Below, one piece after another: positions 44,694 to 53,405 of a stretch of DNA of 64,000 nt (position 1 is its first letter; each line of letters begins with the position of its first letter). Made by a program: the position numbers and the translations under genes. The notes beneath the pieces were generated by a model that was not told where the DNA came from, ran no database searches, and saw nothing but the letters and a program-made list of their open reading frames with translations. The DNA comes from Phaeobacter gallaeciensis (lineage in GTDB: Bacteria > Pseudomonadota > Alphaproteobacteria > Rhodobacterales > Rhodobacteraceae). Location: contig NZ_CP015124.1 of assembly GCF_001678945.1 (NCBI RefSeq), positions 1,848,501-1,912,500 of the forward strand, written 5' to 3'.

Positions 44694-46375
44694 GCATAGT
44701 CTCCTGCTATCTGTGACGCGCCGGGAAGGGCGCGAAAGTTGGCAAAGTCCCAATGGCGGCCGGGAGCGGCCTCGATCAGGCTCTGGGTATATTCATGGGC
44801 CGGGTTCGCCAGCACATCGGCGGCGCGGCCCTGTTCCACCACGCGACCGCGCTGCATGACGATGACATCGTCGCAGATCTGGGCAGCTACGCGCAAATCG
44901 TGGGTGATAAACAACATGCCTATACCAAAACGCGCCTGCACGTCGTCCAAAAGCTCCAGCACCTGCGCCTGTACGCTGACGTCCAATGCGGAAACGGCCT
45001 CATCCGCCACAAGAAGGTTCGGTCGCATGGCCACGGCGCGGGCGATGGCAATCCGCTGACGCTGCCCACCAGAGAACTGATGAGGATAGCGGTCAAGCGC
45101 GTTGCGCGGCAGGTCCACCAACTCCATCAGATCACCGGCATGGTCCATGGCTTCGTCTTTCGAGGTGCCAAAGTTGATCGGCCCCTCGCACAGCGAGCGC
45201 GCCACGGTCCAGCGCGGGTTCAGCGAGCGATAGGGATCCTGAAACACGATCTGGAAGTGCTTGCGATGGGGCTGCAACTGGCGGCGGCTTAGGCGCGCGA
45301 CTTCGGTGCCCGCAACCGCGACAGAGCCGTCCGTGGGATCAATCAGCCGCATGATGCAGCGCGCAACGGTGGATTTTCCAGAGCCACTTTCACCAACGAT
45401 GCCAAGGGTTTGTCCCGGCGCAATGTCGAAATTCACATCCTGCGCGGCATGCACTTCGTCATTCTTGCGGAAAACACCGCCGCCGCCATAGACCTTTTCC
45501 AGCCCGCCGACTTTCAGCACCGGCTCGGCGCCCGTGGGCGCACGCGGGGCGCGGGGCGCCAGGTTCGGAACCGCCTGCAACAGTTTGCGGGTATAGTCCT
45601 CCTGCGGCGCGGTCAGCAGCTCGGCAATCGGCGCGCGTTCCACGATCTGGCCCTGCTGCATGACGCAGACGGTATCAGCGATCTCGGCCACAACGCCCAT
45701 GTCGTGGGTGATGAACAGAACAGCGGTGCCGTGGCGCTCCTGCATCTCGGCGATCAGCTTCAGGATCTGCTGCTGGGTGGTGACATCCAGAGCCGTTGTC
45801 GGCTCATCCGCGATCAAGAGATCCGGGTCCAGCACCAGTGCCATGGCGATCATGATCCGCTGGCGCTGCCCGCCCGAAAGCTGATGCGGAAAGGCGGAAT
45901 AGATGCGCTGCACATCCGGCAAGTGCACCTGCTCCATGATGTCAAGCGTGCGTGCCTTGGCCTCAGCTGCCGACAGATCGGTGTGCATACTCAGCACCTC
46001 TTCAATCTGTTCACCGACCCGCAGCACCGGGTTCAGCGCCGTCATCGGCTCCTGAAAGATCATCGCCACGCGTTTGGCGCGCAGCTCGCGCATCTGCGAC
46101 GCGCTGGCGGCGGTGATCTCCACCTCCTTGAGGTCGATGCGCCCGCCGGTGATCTCAAGCGCGCCCTTGGGCAACAACCCCATGGTCGCCAGTGAGGTCA
46201 CCGATTTGCCCGAGCCGCTTTCGCCCACCAGGCACAGGGTTTCACCGGCGCGGATATCGATATCGATGCCGCGCAGGACCGGATCGGTCATGCTGGTCCC
46301 GCTGAGGCCGACAGTCAGGCCGCGAATGGTCAGAACCTGTTCCGCCTGCGAGAAGTCCTTGGATTTGAACTGCAT
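44690..46375 (-). CDS. Peptide ABC transporter, fused double ATP-binding protein (DppD-DppF type)
   Basis: 561 residues holding two full ATPase domains. The first (about 10-265) has Walker [18 protein letters not shown] and [12 protein letters not shown]. The second (about 285-540) has [18 protein letters not shown] and [12 protein letters not shown], where the usual Pro after DE is Ala. It equals DppD and DppF fused, whereas operon B keeps them separate. It powers the permeases encoded upstream, which are 1 base away. Confidence 0.94.
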   Translation of the reverse strand: MQFKSKDFSQAEQVLTIRGLTVGLSGTSMTDPVLRGIDIDIRAGETLCLVGESGSGKSVTSLATMGLLPKGALEITGGRIDLKEVEITAASASQMRELRAKRVAMIFQEPMTALNPVLRVGEQIEEVLSMHTDLSAAEAKARTLDIMEQVHLPDVQRIYSAFPHQLSGGQRQRIMIAMALVLDPDLLIADEPTTALDVTTQQQILKLIAEMQERHGTAVLFITHDMGVVAEIADTVCVMQQGQIVERAPIAELLTAPQEDYTRKLLQAVPNLAPRAPRAPTGAEPVLKVGGLEKVYGGGGVFRKNDEVHAAQDVNFDIAPGQTLGIVGESGSGKSTVARCIMRLIDPTDGSVAVAGTEVARLSRRQLQPHRKHFQIVFQDPYRSLNPRWTVARSLCEGPINFGTSKDEAMDHAGDLMELVDLPRNALDRYPHQFSGGQRQRIAIARAVAMRPNLLVADEAVSALDVSVQAQVLELLDDVQARFGIGMLFITHDLRVAAQICDDVIVMQRGRVVEQGRAADVLANPAHEYTQSLIEAAPGRHWDFANFRALPGASQIAGDYA

Positions 46376-46376
46376 C

Positions 46377-47264
46377 TTATGCCTCCCGTTTCTTCAGACG
46401 CGGATCCAGAAGGTCACGCGCGGTATCGCCCAGAAGGTTGATCGACAGAATGCAGAGCGACAGCATCACCCCGGGCCAGAAGATCAAACCCGGCTTGATC
46501 TGGAAGAAGGTCCGCCCCTCGGCCATGATATTGCCCCAGGTCGGGATCTCGGTGGAAACGCCAGCGCCCAGGAAGCTGAGGATCGCTTCGATCAGGATCG
46601 CGGAGGCGCAGATATAAGTGCCCTGCACGATCAGCGGCGCCAATGTGTTCGGCATCAGGTGCTGGATCAGGATCTTCGGCATCGAAGAGCCCAGCGCGAT
46701 GGCCGCCTCCACATAGGGTTCCTCGCGCGCGCTCAGCACGACCGAGCGCACCAGCCGCACCACGCGGGGCACCTCGGGGATGGTGATGGCGAGGATCACG
46801 GAATGCAGGCTCGGCCCGTTGAGGGCAACCAGCGCAATCGCCAGCAGGATCGCCGGGATCGCCATCAAGCTGTCCATGATCCGCATGATGACCCCGTCGG
46901 CAGCGCGGAAGAAGCCCGCGACCAGACCGATGGCAAGGCCGATGGCGACGCTGACCACGGCAGCGCCCACGCCGATCAGCAGAGACACGCGGCCGCCGGT
47001 CATCACCCGGCTGAAGATGTCGCGGCCGTATTGGTCGGTGCCCAGTATATGTGCCTCTGACGGCGGTTTCAGACGCGCCAATGCATCCATCGAAAGCGGA
47101 TCATAGGGCACATAAAGCGGCGCCAAAAGCGCGGCCAGCACGATGAGCGTCAGCATCAGCGCGGCCAGCATCGGCCCCAGCCCAAGGCGAGCGCCCGCAG
47201 GCAGCGACAACAGGCGGATTAGCGGCTGAAAGGCGCTCTGACTGGAGGAAGAATGATCGGTCAT
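46377..47264 (-). CDS. Peptide ABC transporter permease, DppC type
   Basis: 295 residues with about six helices. The DppC segment HILGTDQYGRDIFSRVMTGGRVSLLIG and the EAA loop EEPYVEAAIALGSSMPKILIQHLMPN are clear. The ATG at 47264 comes 1 base after the dppB stop. It forms the inner-membrane channel with the DppB-type subunit. Confidence 0.94.
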   Translation of the reverse strand: MTDHSSSSQSAFQPLIRLLSLPAGARLGLGPMLAALMLTLIVLAALLAPLYVPYDPLSMDALARLKPPSEAHILGTDQYGRDIFSRVMTGGRVSLLIGVGAAVVSVAIGLAIGLVAGFFRAADGVIMRIMDSLMAIPAILLAIALVALNGPSLHSVILAITIPEVPRVVRLVRSVVLSAREEPYVEAAIALGSSMPKILIQHLMPNTLAPLIVQGTYICASAILIEAILSFLGAGVSTEIPTWGNIMAEGRTFFQIKPGLIFWPGVMLSLCILSINLLGDTARDLLDPRLKKREA

Positions 47265-47265
47265 G

Positions 47266-48207
47266 TCAGTAACGGATCCTCGGGTCAAAGAAGGAATAGG
47301 AGATGTCCACCAGAAGGTTCACCAGCACGTAGATGCCCGCCGTCAGCAGGATCATCGCCTGGATCACCGGGTAGTCACGCGCGAGGATGGCATCGACAGT
47401 CAGACGCCCGATCCCGGGGATGTTGAACACGCTTTCGGTGACCACCACGCCGGAAATCAGCAGCGCAAAACCGGTACCGATGATGGTGAGGATCGGAACC
47501 GCCGCATTGCGCAGCGCATGGCGGAACAGCACGGTATTCTCGCGCACGCCCTTGGCGCGGGCGGTGCGGATGTAATCCTCTCCCAGCACCTCAAGCATGG
47601 AGGCGCGGGTCATGCGCGCGATCAGCGCCACATAGATCGTTGCCAGTGTCAGCGACGGCAGGATGGCGCGGATGAAGAAATCGCCCAGCCCGTCGGTCGG
47701 GGAGGCATAGCCCTGTACAGGTACCCAGCGCAGCTCAATCGCGAAGATCTGGATCAGCACATAACCGATCACGAAGACCGGCACCGAAAAGCCGAGGACA
47801 GAGAAGGACATCACCGCAAAATCGGCCCAGGTCCGGTGGCGCCAGGCGGCGATCACCCCCATCGGCACCGCCAGCAGGACCGAGATGATGATGGTCATCA
47901 GGGCGATATTGATGGTCGGCCCCAGACGGTCCCCGATCATGTCGGCCACCGAGGTGTTGGAAATCAGGGAGGTCCCGAGATCGCCCTGCAGCATCTGCCC
48001 GGTCCAGGTGAAGAACTGCACATGCAGCGGGTCATTGAGGCCAAGATTGTCGCGGATCCGTTCAAGCTGCGCCGGAGTGGCGGCGTCGCCTGCAAGAATG
48101 GCTGCCGGATCGCCCGGTGTCAGCCGCAGCAAAAGAAAGACGAAGACGGCCACGATGATCATGACTGGAACGGTCGCCAGGACGCGCTTCAGGATATAGC
48201 TGAGCAT
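47266..48207 (-). CDS. Peptide ABC transporter permease, DppB type
   Basis: 313 residues with about six helices, N-terminal MLSYILKRVLATVPVMIIV and the conserved GDLGTS plus EAA loop GEDYIRTARAKGVRENTVLFRHALRN. It pairs with the DppC-type permease. An intercistronic hairpin separates it from the binding-protein gene upstream. Confidence 0.94.
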   Translation of the reverse strand: MLSYILKRVLATVPVMIIVAVFVFLLLRLTPGDPAAILAGDAATPAQLERIRDNLGLNDPLHVQFFTWTGQMLQGDLGTSLISNTSVADMIGDRLGPTINIALMTIIISVLLAVPMGVIAAWRHRTWADFAVMSFSVLGFSVPVFVIGYVLIQIFAIELRWVPVQGYASPTDGLGDFFIRAILPSLTLATIYVALIARMTRASMLEVLGEDYIRTARAKGVRENTVLFRHALRNAAVPILTIIGTGFALLISGVVVTESVFNIPGIGRLTVDAILARDYPVIQAMILLTAGIYVLVNLLVDISYSFFDPRIRY

Positions 48208-48233
48208 AGACAGCTACCTTTTGAATTAGTGTG

Positions 48234-48270
48234 GAAAAGCCGGGGCGCGGGAGAGTTCCGCGCGCCCCGG
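48234..48270 (-). promoter_or_regulatory. Intercistronic hairpin after binding-protein gene of operon A
   Basis: On the minus strand CCGGGGCGCG/CGCGCCCCGG (perfect 10 bp, 11-base loop) followed by CTTTTCC, between the binding-protein and dppB genes. The short T-run may make it a partial terminator. Confidence 0.65.
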
Positions 48271-48285
48271 AAGTCGGGGGAGGGA

Positions 48286-49890
48286 TTAGTCTTCCTTGGT
48301 CACGTTCCAGAACACCGGAACCGGCGACGGGATCATGTTCTGGATCGCGTTCTCGCGTGCCTGCGGCATGGTGTATTCGCCAAGGTGGATGTAGTTCACG
48401 TTGTCCATCACGTGTTCCTGGATCTTCACCGCAACCTCTTTGCGTTCCGCATCGGAGGCCGCCGCGACAAAGTCGGAGCGCAGGGCTTCGATCTTCTCAT
48501 CCGAAGGCCAGCCGAACCAGGCATCGTCGCCACGGCCGTTGACCATCACGTTGATCAGCGGGTCCGAGATTTCAGGCACCATCCAGTTGGTGAAGAAGAT
48601 GTTCCAGCCACCTTCTGCCGGGGGCAGCTGCTGGGCACGACGGTTTACAACGGTCTGCCAGTCCATCGGCTGCATGTCGACGTTGAAGCCCGCTTCGCGC
48701 AGGGCCTGCGCCGCAACCACCGGCTGGTTCGACAGGCTGACCACATCGGTCGGCGCCATCAGAACGATGGGCGTGCCATCATAACCGGCTTCTTCCAGCA
48801 GGGCCTTTGCCTTGTCCGGATGCGCGCCGGAAGTGATCGCTTCGGCACCGGCCTCGTCGCCCAGCGGCGTGTCACAGCCAAAGATCGCACCGCAGACCTT
48901 GTAGTAGGACGGATCGCCCATCATGGTCGCCAGCACGTTTTCCTGGCTCAGTGCTTCCAATGCGGCCTGACGGACCTTCGGATTGTCAAAAGGCGCGTGC
49001 AGGAAGTTCGGGCGGCCAATGGTCACGTAACCCAGCGGGTCGCGGGTTTCGACAGTGACATCCGGTGCGGTTTGCAGGATCGGCAGCAGGTCGACCTGAA
49101 CCTGTTCAAGGTAGTCGATTTCACCGGCAGCCAGCGCGTTGATGGCGGTCAGCGAGTCCGGCATGGTGGTCCAGACCACCTTGTCGACGTTCACGACCTT
49201 GCCACCGGCCATCCAGCTCGCTTCTTCGCTGCGCGGCACGTAACCATCAAACTTGCTGTAGGTGACCGAAACGCCGGGTTCGTATTCATCGGTTTCAAAC
49301 ACGAAGGGACCGGAGCCGACATATTCGGTGATGGTCTCATCCGCCGAGGTCTCTGCCACCCGCTTGGGCATGATGAAGGGCGGAACCGCCGACTGTTTGG
49401 AGATCACGTTCATCAGCGGCGGGAAAGGTTCGGACAGGGTCCAAACGACGGTCTTGTCGTCGGTCGCCTCAAGGCTTGCAGTGACGTCAAAAATCATCTG
49501 ACCGCCACTGTCACGCTTGCCCCAGCGGGTCAGCGAGGCAACCACGTCTTCACCGGTGACCGGCGCGCCATCGTGGAACTTCAGCCCGTCGCGCAGGGTG
49601 AATGTATAGGTCAGCCCGTCGTCAGAGACCGCAAATTCGGCCATCTGGGGCTGCGGCTGGAAGTTTTCATCAACGGCGGTCAGGACGTCATAGACCATAT
49701 AGCCGTGGTTGCGGGTGATATGCGCAGTAGTAATCACCGGGTCCAGAACACGGAGGCCCGAGTGCATCACTGCCGTGATCACCTTTTCTTCTTCGGCCTG
49801 GGCCGCAAGCGGTGTCAGCATGGTGGCACCCGCCATCAGCGTTGCAGCCATGCTGCCGCGCAGGGCGGAAAGGGGACGAAGTGTTTTCAT
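48286..49890 (-). CDS. Peptide ABC transporter substrate-binding protein (SBP family 5)
   Basis: 534 residues with a signal peptide (SMAATLMAGATMLTPLAAQA, then EEEK). Family 5 landmarks are LTYTFTLRDGLKFHDGAPVTGEDVVASL, GSGPFVFETDEYEPG and VRQAALEALSQENVL. The ATG at 49890 is preceded by AGGGAAAACAAGA; the frame extends far upstream but the signal peptide fixes the start. It is the periplasmic receptor for the operon A transporter. The ligand is unknown, though the hydrolases point to peptides or N-acyl amino acids. Confidence 0.94.
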   Translation of the reverse strand: MKTLRPLSALRGSMAATLMAGATMLTPLAAQAEEEKVITAVMHSGLRVLDPVITTAHITRNHGYMVYDVLTAVDENFQPQPQMAEFAVSDDGLTYTFTLRDGLKFHDGAPVTGEDVVASLTRWGKRDSGGQMIFDVTASLEATDDKTVVWTLSEPFPPLMNVISKQSAVPPFIMPKRVAETSADETITEYVGSGPFVFETDEYEPGVSVTYSKFDGYVPRSEEASWMAGGKVVNVDKVVWTTMPDSLTAINALAAGEIDYLEQVQVDLLPILQTAPDVTVETRDPLGYVTIGRPNFLHAPFDNPKVRQAALEALSQENVLATMMGDPSYYKVCGAIFGCDTPLGDEAGAEAITSGAHPDKAKALLEEAGYDGTPIVLMAPTDVVSLSNQPVVAAQALREAGFNVDMQPMDWQTVVNRRAQQLPPAEGGWNIFFTNWMVPEISDPLINVMVNGRGDDAWFGWPSDEKIEALRSDFVAAASDAERKEVAVKIQEHVMDNVNYIHLGEYTMPQARENAIQNMIPSPVPVFWNVTKED

Positions 49891-49993
49891 TCTTGTTTTC
49901 CCTGTTGTTGTGAGGAGGAACGGTTCTGTTGTTTTTGGTTTTGGGCTCCGGCGAAACACCCGCCGAAACCAGGGCGCAGGGCGCCGTATGAGT

Positions 49994-51490
49994 TCAGGAC
50001 CCGAAGACGGGTCCGTTGGGGGACAGGCGCAGGCCTGTCCGCAGCCGCGTGAACGGCAGGTCTGCCGGGCTGAAGGCCATCGGCCCCGGCGCCAGACAGA
50101 CCAAGGTTTTCCCGGCGATCGGATCGAAATCCGCCCGGAAATGGGTTGAGCTCTTGAGAACGAGAATGGATTGGTCCTCAGGCGTGATGCCGACAAAGCG
50201 GAACATCTCACGGTCGGCGAGCTGGGCAATCTGGCTGGTAACCACCACCCGCACGCCGCCGATCCGCAGGCAGGCCGCGGGGCTGAGATCGAGCCAGGTG
50301 CCCCCATAATAAGGACCGGTCGCCTGCAGCTTGTCCGTGACCAGCTGCTCCACCACCGCTTCGGTTTCAAACGGCACGTCCTCAGGGAAGTCGGGATGCC
50401 CGCCAAGGGACAGCCTCACGCTGGCTCCCTCCCCCGCAGCAAAGGCGCGCGAAACAGATTCCGGGTCCACGATCAGGCCAAGGGCCGCTTTCTGTGCCTC
50501 CGCTTCGACCAGCGCACGTAGCATGCCTGTTGTGGTGGCAGCGCCGCCAGCACCGGGGTTGTCCTGCGTATCGGCCAGAACGATGGGCGCCTTGACGCCT
50601 GTGGCCAGAAGCCGCTGCGCCTCGGCTACGCCTTCGGCTGCCGTGTAGGTCCGGCTGTCAAAGGCGCTTTCGGCCTCCCCATAGGCCGCCGCGATCTGAT
50701 CGACCGCAGCTTCTGCCGCCTTTTGTGTCGGGGCAAAGGCGATTGCGCAGGGGCCACAGTCAGGAATATCCGCTGCCGGGAAACCCATAAACAGGGAGGC
50801 CGCTGTGCCCGCATCGTCCATTTGCGCAACCGAACGATAAAGGGATGCGGCAGGCTCCATCGTCGTGCTCTGGAACGAGATCGGCACCATATAGGGCAGG
50901 CTGCGATAGGCCTTGGCCGGGAGGGTTCCGCTGCGCAGGATATCATCCAGCAGCCGCGCCGCGCGGGCGCCTGTCTCGGCCATGTCCACATGCGGATAGG
51001 TGCGAAAACCGGTCAGCACATCGACCATTTCCACCAGCCGCCGCGAGATATTGCCATGCAGGTCCAGCGCCGCGGCAATCGGCACATCCGGTCCAACGAC
51101 CGCCCGCACACGAGTGGCAAGCTCACCCTCGCCATCATCCAGATGAGTGGTGACCATGGCGCCGTGCAGATCGAGGAAGACACCATCCAGCGGTCCGGCC
51201 GCCCGGATGCCCTCTACGATGCGTTTGGCGATGCTTTCAAAGGCCTCTTCGGTCACATGCGCCGACGGGATTGCCCCCGCCCATAGAACCGGCTCCACCT
51301 GCCAGCCGCGCTCTGCCGCGACGGTCAGGGCACCGCTGATGCCCAGATTCACACCCTTGCCCGCCTCCAGCAGCGCCGCGCCTTCGGTCAGCGGGATATA
51401 GCCGCCGCCCTGCTGAAAGGCCGGTAGATCCGCGGGGTTGGGCGCGAAGGTGTTCGTCTCGTGAAGAAATCCGGCCAGGGCGACCCGCAT
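49994..51490 (-). CDS. M81 family metallopeptidase (MlrC-like)
   Basis: 498 residues. M81/MlrC landmarks are VALAGFLHETNTFAPNPAD, LDLHGAMVTTHLDDGEGEL, ALDLHGNISRRLVEMVDV, RTYPHVDMAETGARAARLL and LADTQDNPGAGGAATTTGML. The Asp and His residues of these segments form the predicted zinc site. MlrC is known for cutting linearised microcystin, but most family members have unknown substrates. It is first in operon A, behind a promoter with a TGATACA palindrome and a leader carrying an 11-bp inverted repeat. Confidence 0.9.
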   Translation of the reverse strand: MRVALAGFLHETNTFAPNPADLPAFQQGGGYIPLTEGAALLEAGKGVNLGISGALTVAAERGWQVEPVLWAGAIPSAHVTEEAFESIAKRIVEGIRAAGPLDGVFLDLHGAMVTTHLDDGEGELATRVRAVVGPDVPIAAALDLHGNISRRLVEMVDVLTGFRTYPHVDMAETGARAARLLDDILRSGTLPAKAYRSLPYMVPISFQSTTMEPAASLYRSVAQMDDAGTAASLFMGFPAADIPDCGPCAIAFAPTQKAAEAAVDQIAAAYGEAESAFDSRTYTAAEGVAEAQRLLATGVKAPIVLADTQDNPGAGGAATTTGMLRALVEAEAQKAALGLIVDPESVSRAFAAGEGASVRLSLGGHPDFPEDVPFETEAVVEQLVTDKLQATGPYYGGTWLDLSPAACLRIGGVRVVVTSQIAQLADREMFRFVGITPEDQSILVLKSSTHFRADFDPIAGKTLVCLAPGPMAFSPADLPFTRLRTGLRLSPNGPVFGS

Positions 51491-51511
51491 CAGTCATCAC
51501 TCCGTAAAGAA

Positions 51512-51536
51512 CAAGGTTGCCGCTACGGCAACCTTG
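51512..51536 (-). promoter_or_regulatory. Perfect inverted repeat in the mlrC leader
   Basis: 11-base arms CAAGGTTGCCG and CGGCAACCTTG around CTA, 21 bases before the mlrC start. It would form a strong RNA hairpin in the 5' leader or a DNA site for a regulator. No T-run follows on either strand. Confidence 0.55.
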
Positions 51537-51544
51537 CTAAATAT

Positions 51545-51573
51545 ATTATATAGTGATACAGTTGTATCATGAA
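51545..51573 (-). promoter_or_regulatory. Promoter of operon A with embedded operator
   Basis: On the minus strand TTCATG (51573-51568), a 17-base spacer and perfect TATAAT (51550-51545). The spacer holds the palindrome TGATACA-GT-TGTATCA (51554-51569), placing a repressor between the promoter boxes. Confidence 0.65.
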
Positions 51574-51621
51574 TCAATCGTAGACATCCAATTTTGGATT
51601 CGTCAACACTCAGGCGGACTC

Positions 51622-52431
51622 ATGCGACCCAATGTCAGAACAACCCCGGGCAAAGAGCTGAAATTCGAAGCAGAAGAGGGCGATGCGCTTTTTGTGCGTT
51701 CTGCGGCGCGGGCCATGCAGGTCCTTGCGGCCTTTCACGGGGTCAACAAGGCGCTTAGCCTCAGTGAAATCGCCAAGCTGTCGGGGCTGGATCGCTCCGC
51801 CACCCAACGCATCGTCCACACGCTGGCAAAACTGGACTATGTCCGGCGCAGTTCGGATGATCGCGGCTATCTGCCCGGCCTGCGCCTTCTGGATCACACG
51901 CTGGATGTGCTGCGGCTCGACCCGCTGGTGCAAAAGGCAACGCCGGTCCTGCTGGAGCTGCGCCGCTCCCTGCGGGAACGCATCGACCTCAGCCTGTTTG
52001 ACGACACCCGGATGATTTACGCCTTCCGCATCCAAAGCAAACGCGAGACGTTTTACGCCACTCTTGTCGGCCACAGCGTTCCGGCCTTTGCCACGGCGGG
52101 TGGGCGCGCGGCGCTGTCGCTGATGACCGATGATGAGGTCCGGGAGGTTCTGGGCAGGTCCGAATTGATAGAATACACCGCCGCAACCCGCACCGATCCC
52201 GAGGAAATTCTGGAGCAGGTCCGGATTGCACGTACCAATGGCTATGCGGTGATCGTCGATGAATACCTGCGCGGCGAAGTCGCCATCGGCGTCGGCATTT
52301 CACGCGACGGGCGCCCCATCGGCGCCATCCACGTTGCAGGCTCGCTCTCTGAATGGTCGCAGGACGAATTCGAACGTCAGGCCGCGCCGGTGGCGATGGA
52401 AGCCGCACGCGATATCATGGCCAGCCTGTAG
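51622..52431 (+). CDS. IclR family regulator of operon A
   Basis: 269 residues. The winged helix is at about 25-85 (SAARAMQVLAAFHGVNKALSLSEIAKLSGLDRSATQRIVHTL). The effector domain follows, with VPAFATAGGRAALSLM and VDEYLRGEVAIGVGISRDGRPIGAIHV. ATG 51622 (AGGCGGA upstream) is preferred over a GTG at 51553 that lies inside the operator. It is divergent from mlrC and convergent, 33 bases apart, with a second IclR gene. Most likely controls operon A and itself. Confidence 0.92.
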   Translation: MRPNVRTTPGKELKFEAEEGDALFVRSAARAMQVLAAFHGVNKALSLSEIAKLSGLDRSATQRIVHTLAKLDYVRRSSDDRGYLPGLRLLDHTLDVLRLDPLVQKATPVLLELRRSLRERIDLSLFDDTRMIYAFRIQSKRETFYATLVGHSVPAFATAGGRAALSLMTDDEVREVLGRSELIEYTAATRTDPEEILEQVRIARTNGYAVIVDEYLRGEVAIGVGISRDGRPIGAIHVAGSLSEWSQDEFERQAAPVAMEAARDIMASL

Positions 52432-52464
52432 GGGCTTTGACCACGGCCAAACCGGGCGCGGTTG

Positions 52465-53286
52465 TTACCTGTGTGGTGGTGTAATCGAGTTTGCGACATC
52501 CAGCAGATAAGGCACCAACTCGCGCTCGACCCGCTCAATCGTCCAGTGGAAGGCAGAGACAGAACATTGCACCGACGCGCGGGCAATGCCGTTGGGGCCG
52601 CGGATCGGTGCTGAAATCCCGATCTCGTTCAGAATCATCTGATCCTCTGTCAGACTGAACCCACGTTCTGCGGTTCGGGTGATCTGCCGTCCCAGTTCTT
52701 CGCGGTCCATGGTGGTGCGAGCGGTCATCTGCCGCAGCGGCCAGTTTTCCAGTGCTTCCGCAACATCCTCAGGCGCCCAGGTGGACAGAATCGCCTGCCC
52801 GGGCGAAGTGGACAGCGCTGGCAGGCTGCGCCCGACCAGCATCGCTTCGAAGTTGGTCCGCTGGCAGGGCAGCCGGGTGACATAGACGATATTGGTACCG
52901 GAGATTTCAGCCAGGTTCACCGTCTCGCCCAGCCGCTGTGACAGTTCGATCAGCTTTGGCATCGCCAGCGCCACCAGGTGATCGGACCAGTAATAGGCAT
53001 AGGCCAGCCCGAGCCAGGCATGGGTCGGACGGAATCTCTTGGTCACCGGATCCCGGTTGAGAAAGCCTTCGACCGCCAGGGTATTGGCCAGCCTCTGCAC
53101 CGCGCTTTTGTCCATTCCGCTGAGCTTGACCAGTTCGGTCAGCGACAACTCAGTATGGTTGCGGCCGAATATTTTAAGTAGTTTCAGACCCTTGGCCAGA
53201 GAAGACACATAAAGCGTGTCCTGCTTCCGGGGGGTAGCACTGTTATCGCCACCGGCGTCACCGGACATTTTTCGACTTGACGACAT
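52465..53286 (-). CDS. IclR family regulator of operon B
   Basis: 273 residues. The winged helix is at about 28-88 (SLAKGLKLLKIFGRNHTELSLTELVKLSGMDKSAVQRLANTL). The effector domain has LPALSTSPGQAILSTW and LNEIGISAPIRGPNGIARASVQCSV. It is divergent from the binding-protein gene of operon B, with a TGATA/TATCA palindrome between them. It shares its recognition-helix style (SGLDRSATQR versus SGMDKSAVQR) with the operon A regulator, so cross-binding is plausible. Confidence 0.92.
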   Translation of the reverse strand: MSSSRKMSGDAGGDNSATPRKQDTLYVSSLAKGLKLLKIFGRNHTELSLTELVKLSGMDKSAVQRLANTLAVEGFLNRDPVTKRFRPTHAWLGLAYAYYWSDHLVALAMPKLIELSQRLGETVNLAEISGTNIVYVTRLPCQRTNFEAMLVGRSLPALSTSPGQAILSTWAPEDVAEALENWPLRQMTARTTMDREELGRQITRTAERGFSLTEDQMILNEIGISAPIRGPNGIARASVQCSVSAFHWTIERVERELVPYLLDVANSITPPHR

Positions 53287-53313
53287 GGGACAGCCTGCCC
53301 TCTTATGACATTA

Positions 53314-53342
53314 TTGTGATAGTTAGTATCATATAATAATAC
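53314..53342 (+). promoter_or_regulatory. Promoter and operator of operon B
   Basis: TTGTGA (53314-53319), 17-base spacer, TAATAC (53337-53342). The palindrome TGATA-GTTAG-TATCA (53317-53331) overlaps the -35 and spacer, and outer ATTAT/ATAAT extensions continue the symmetry. It resembles the operator of operon A. Confidence 0.55.
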
Positions 53343-53405
53343 CAATGTCAAACCCTGAGTACTGTTGCACCCTATGGCAGCCCTTCAGGTCAACATGGAG
53401 TAAAC

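Noticed and set aside
47263..50052. 929-codon open frame on the plus strand
   Set aside because: Antisense to dppB and the SBP gene of operon A; composition is His, Arg and Asp rich as expected for a shadow frame.
49994..51490. Calling the M81 gene a true microcystinase
   Set aside because: The family is broad, mlrA and mlrB are not present in the window, and the neighbours suggest a general peptide role. Only MlrC-like is supported.
51553..51621. Longer N-terminus of the operon A IclR from GTG 51553
   Set aside because: The GTG lies inside the operator and lacks a ribosome site; ATG 51622 gives a normal IclR length.
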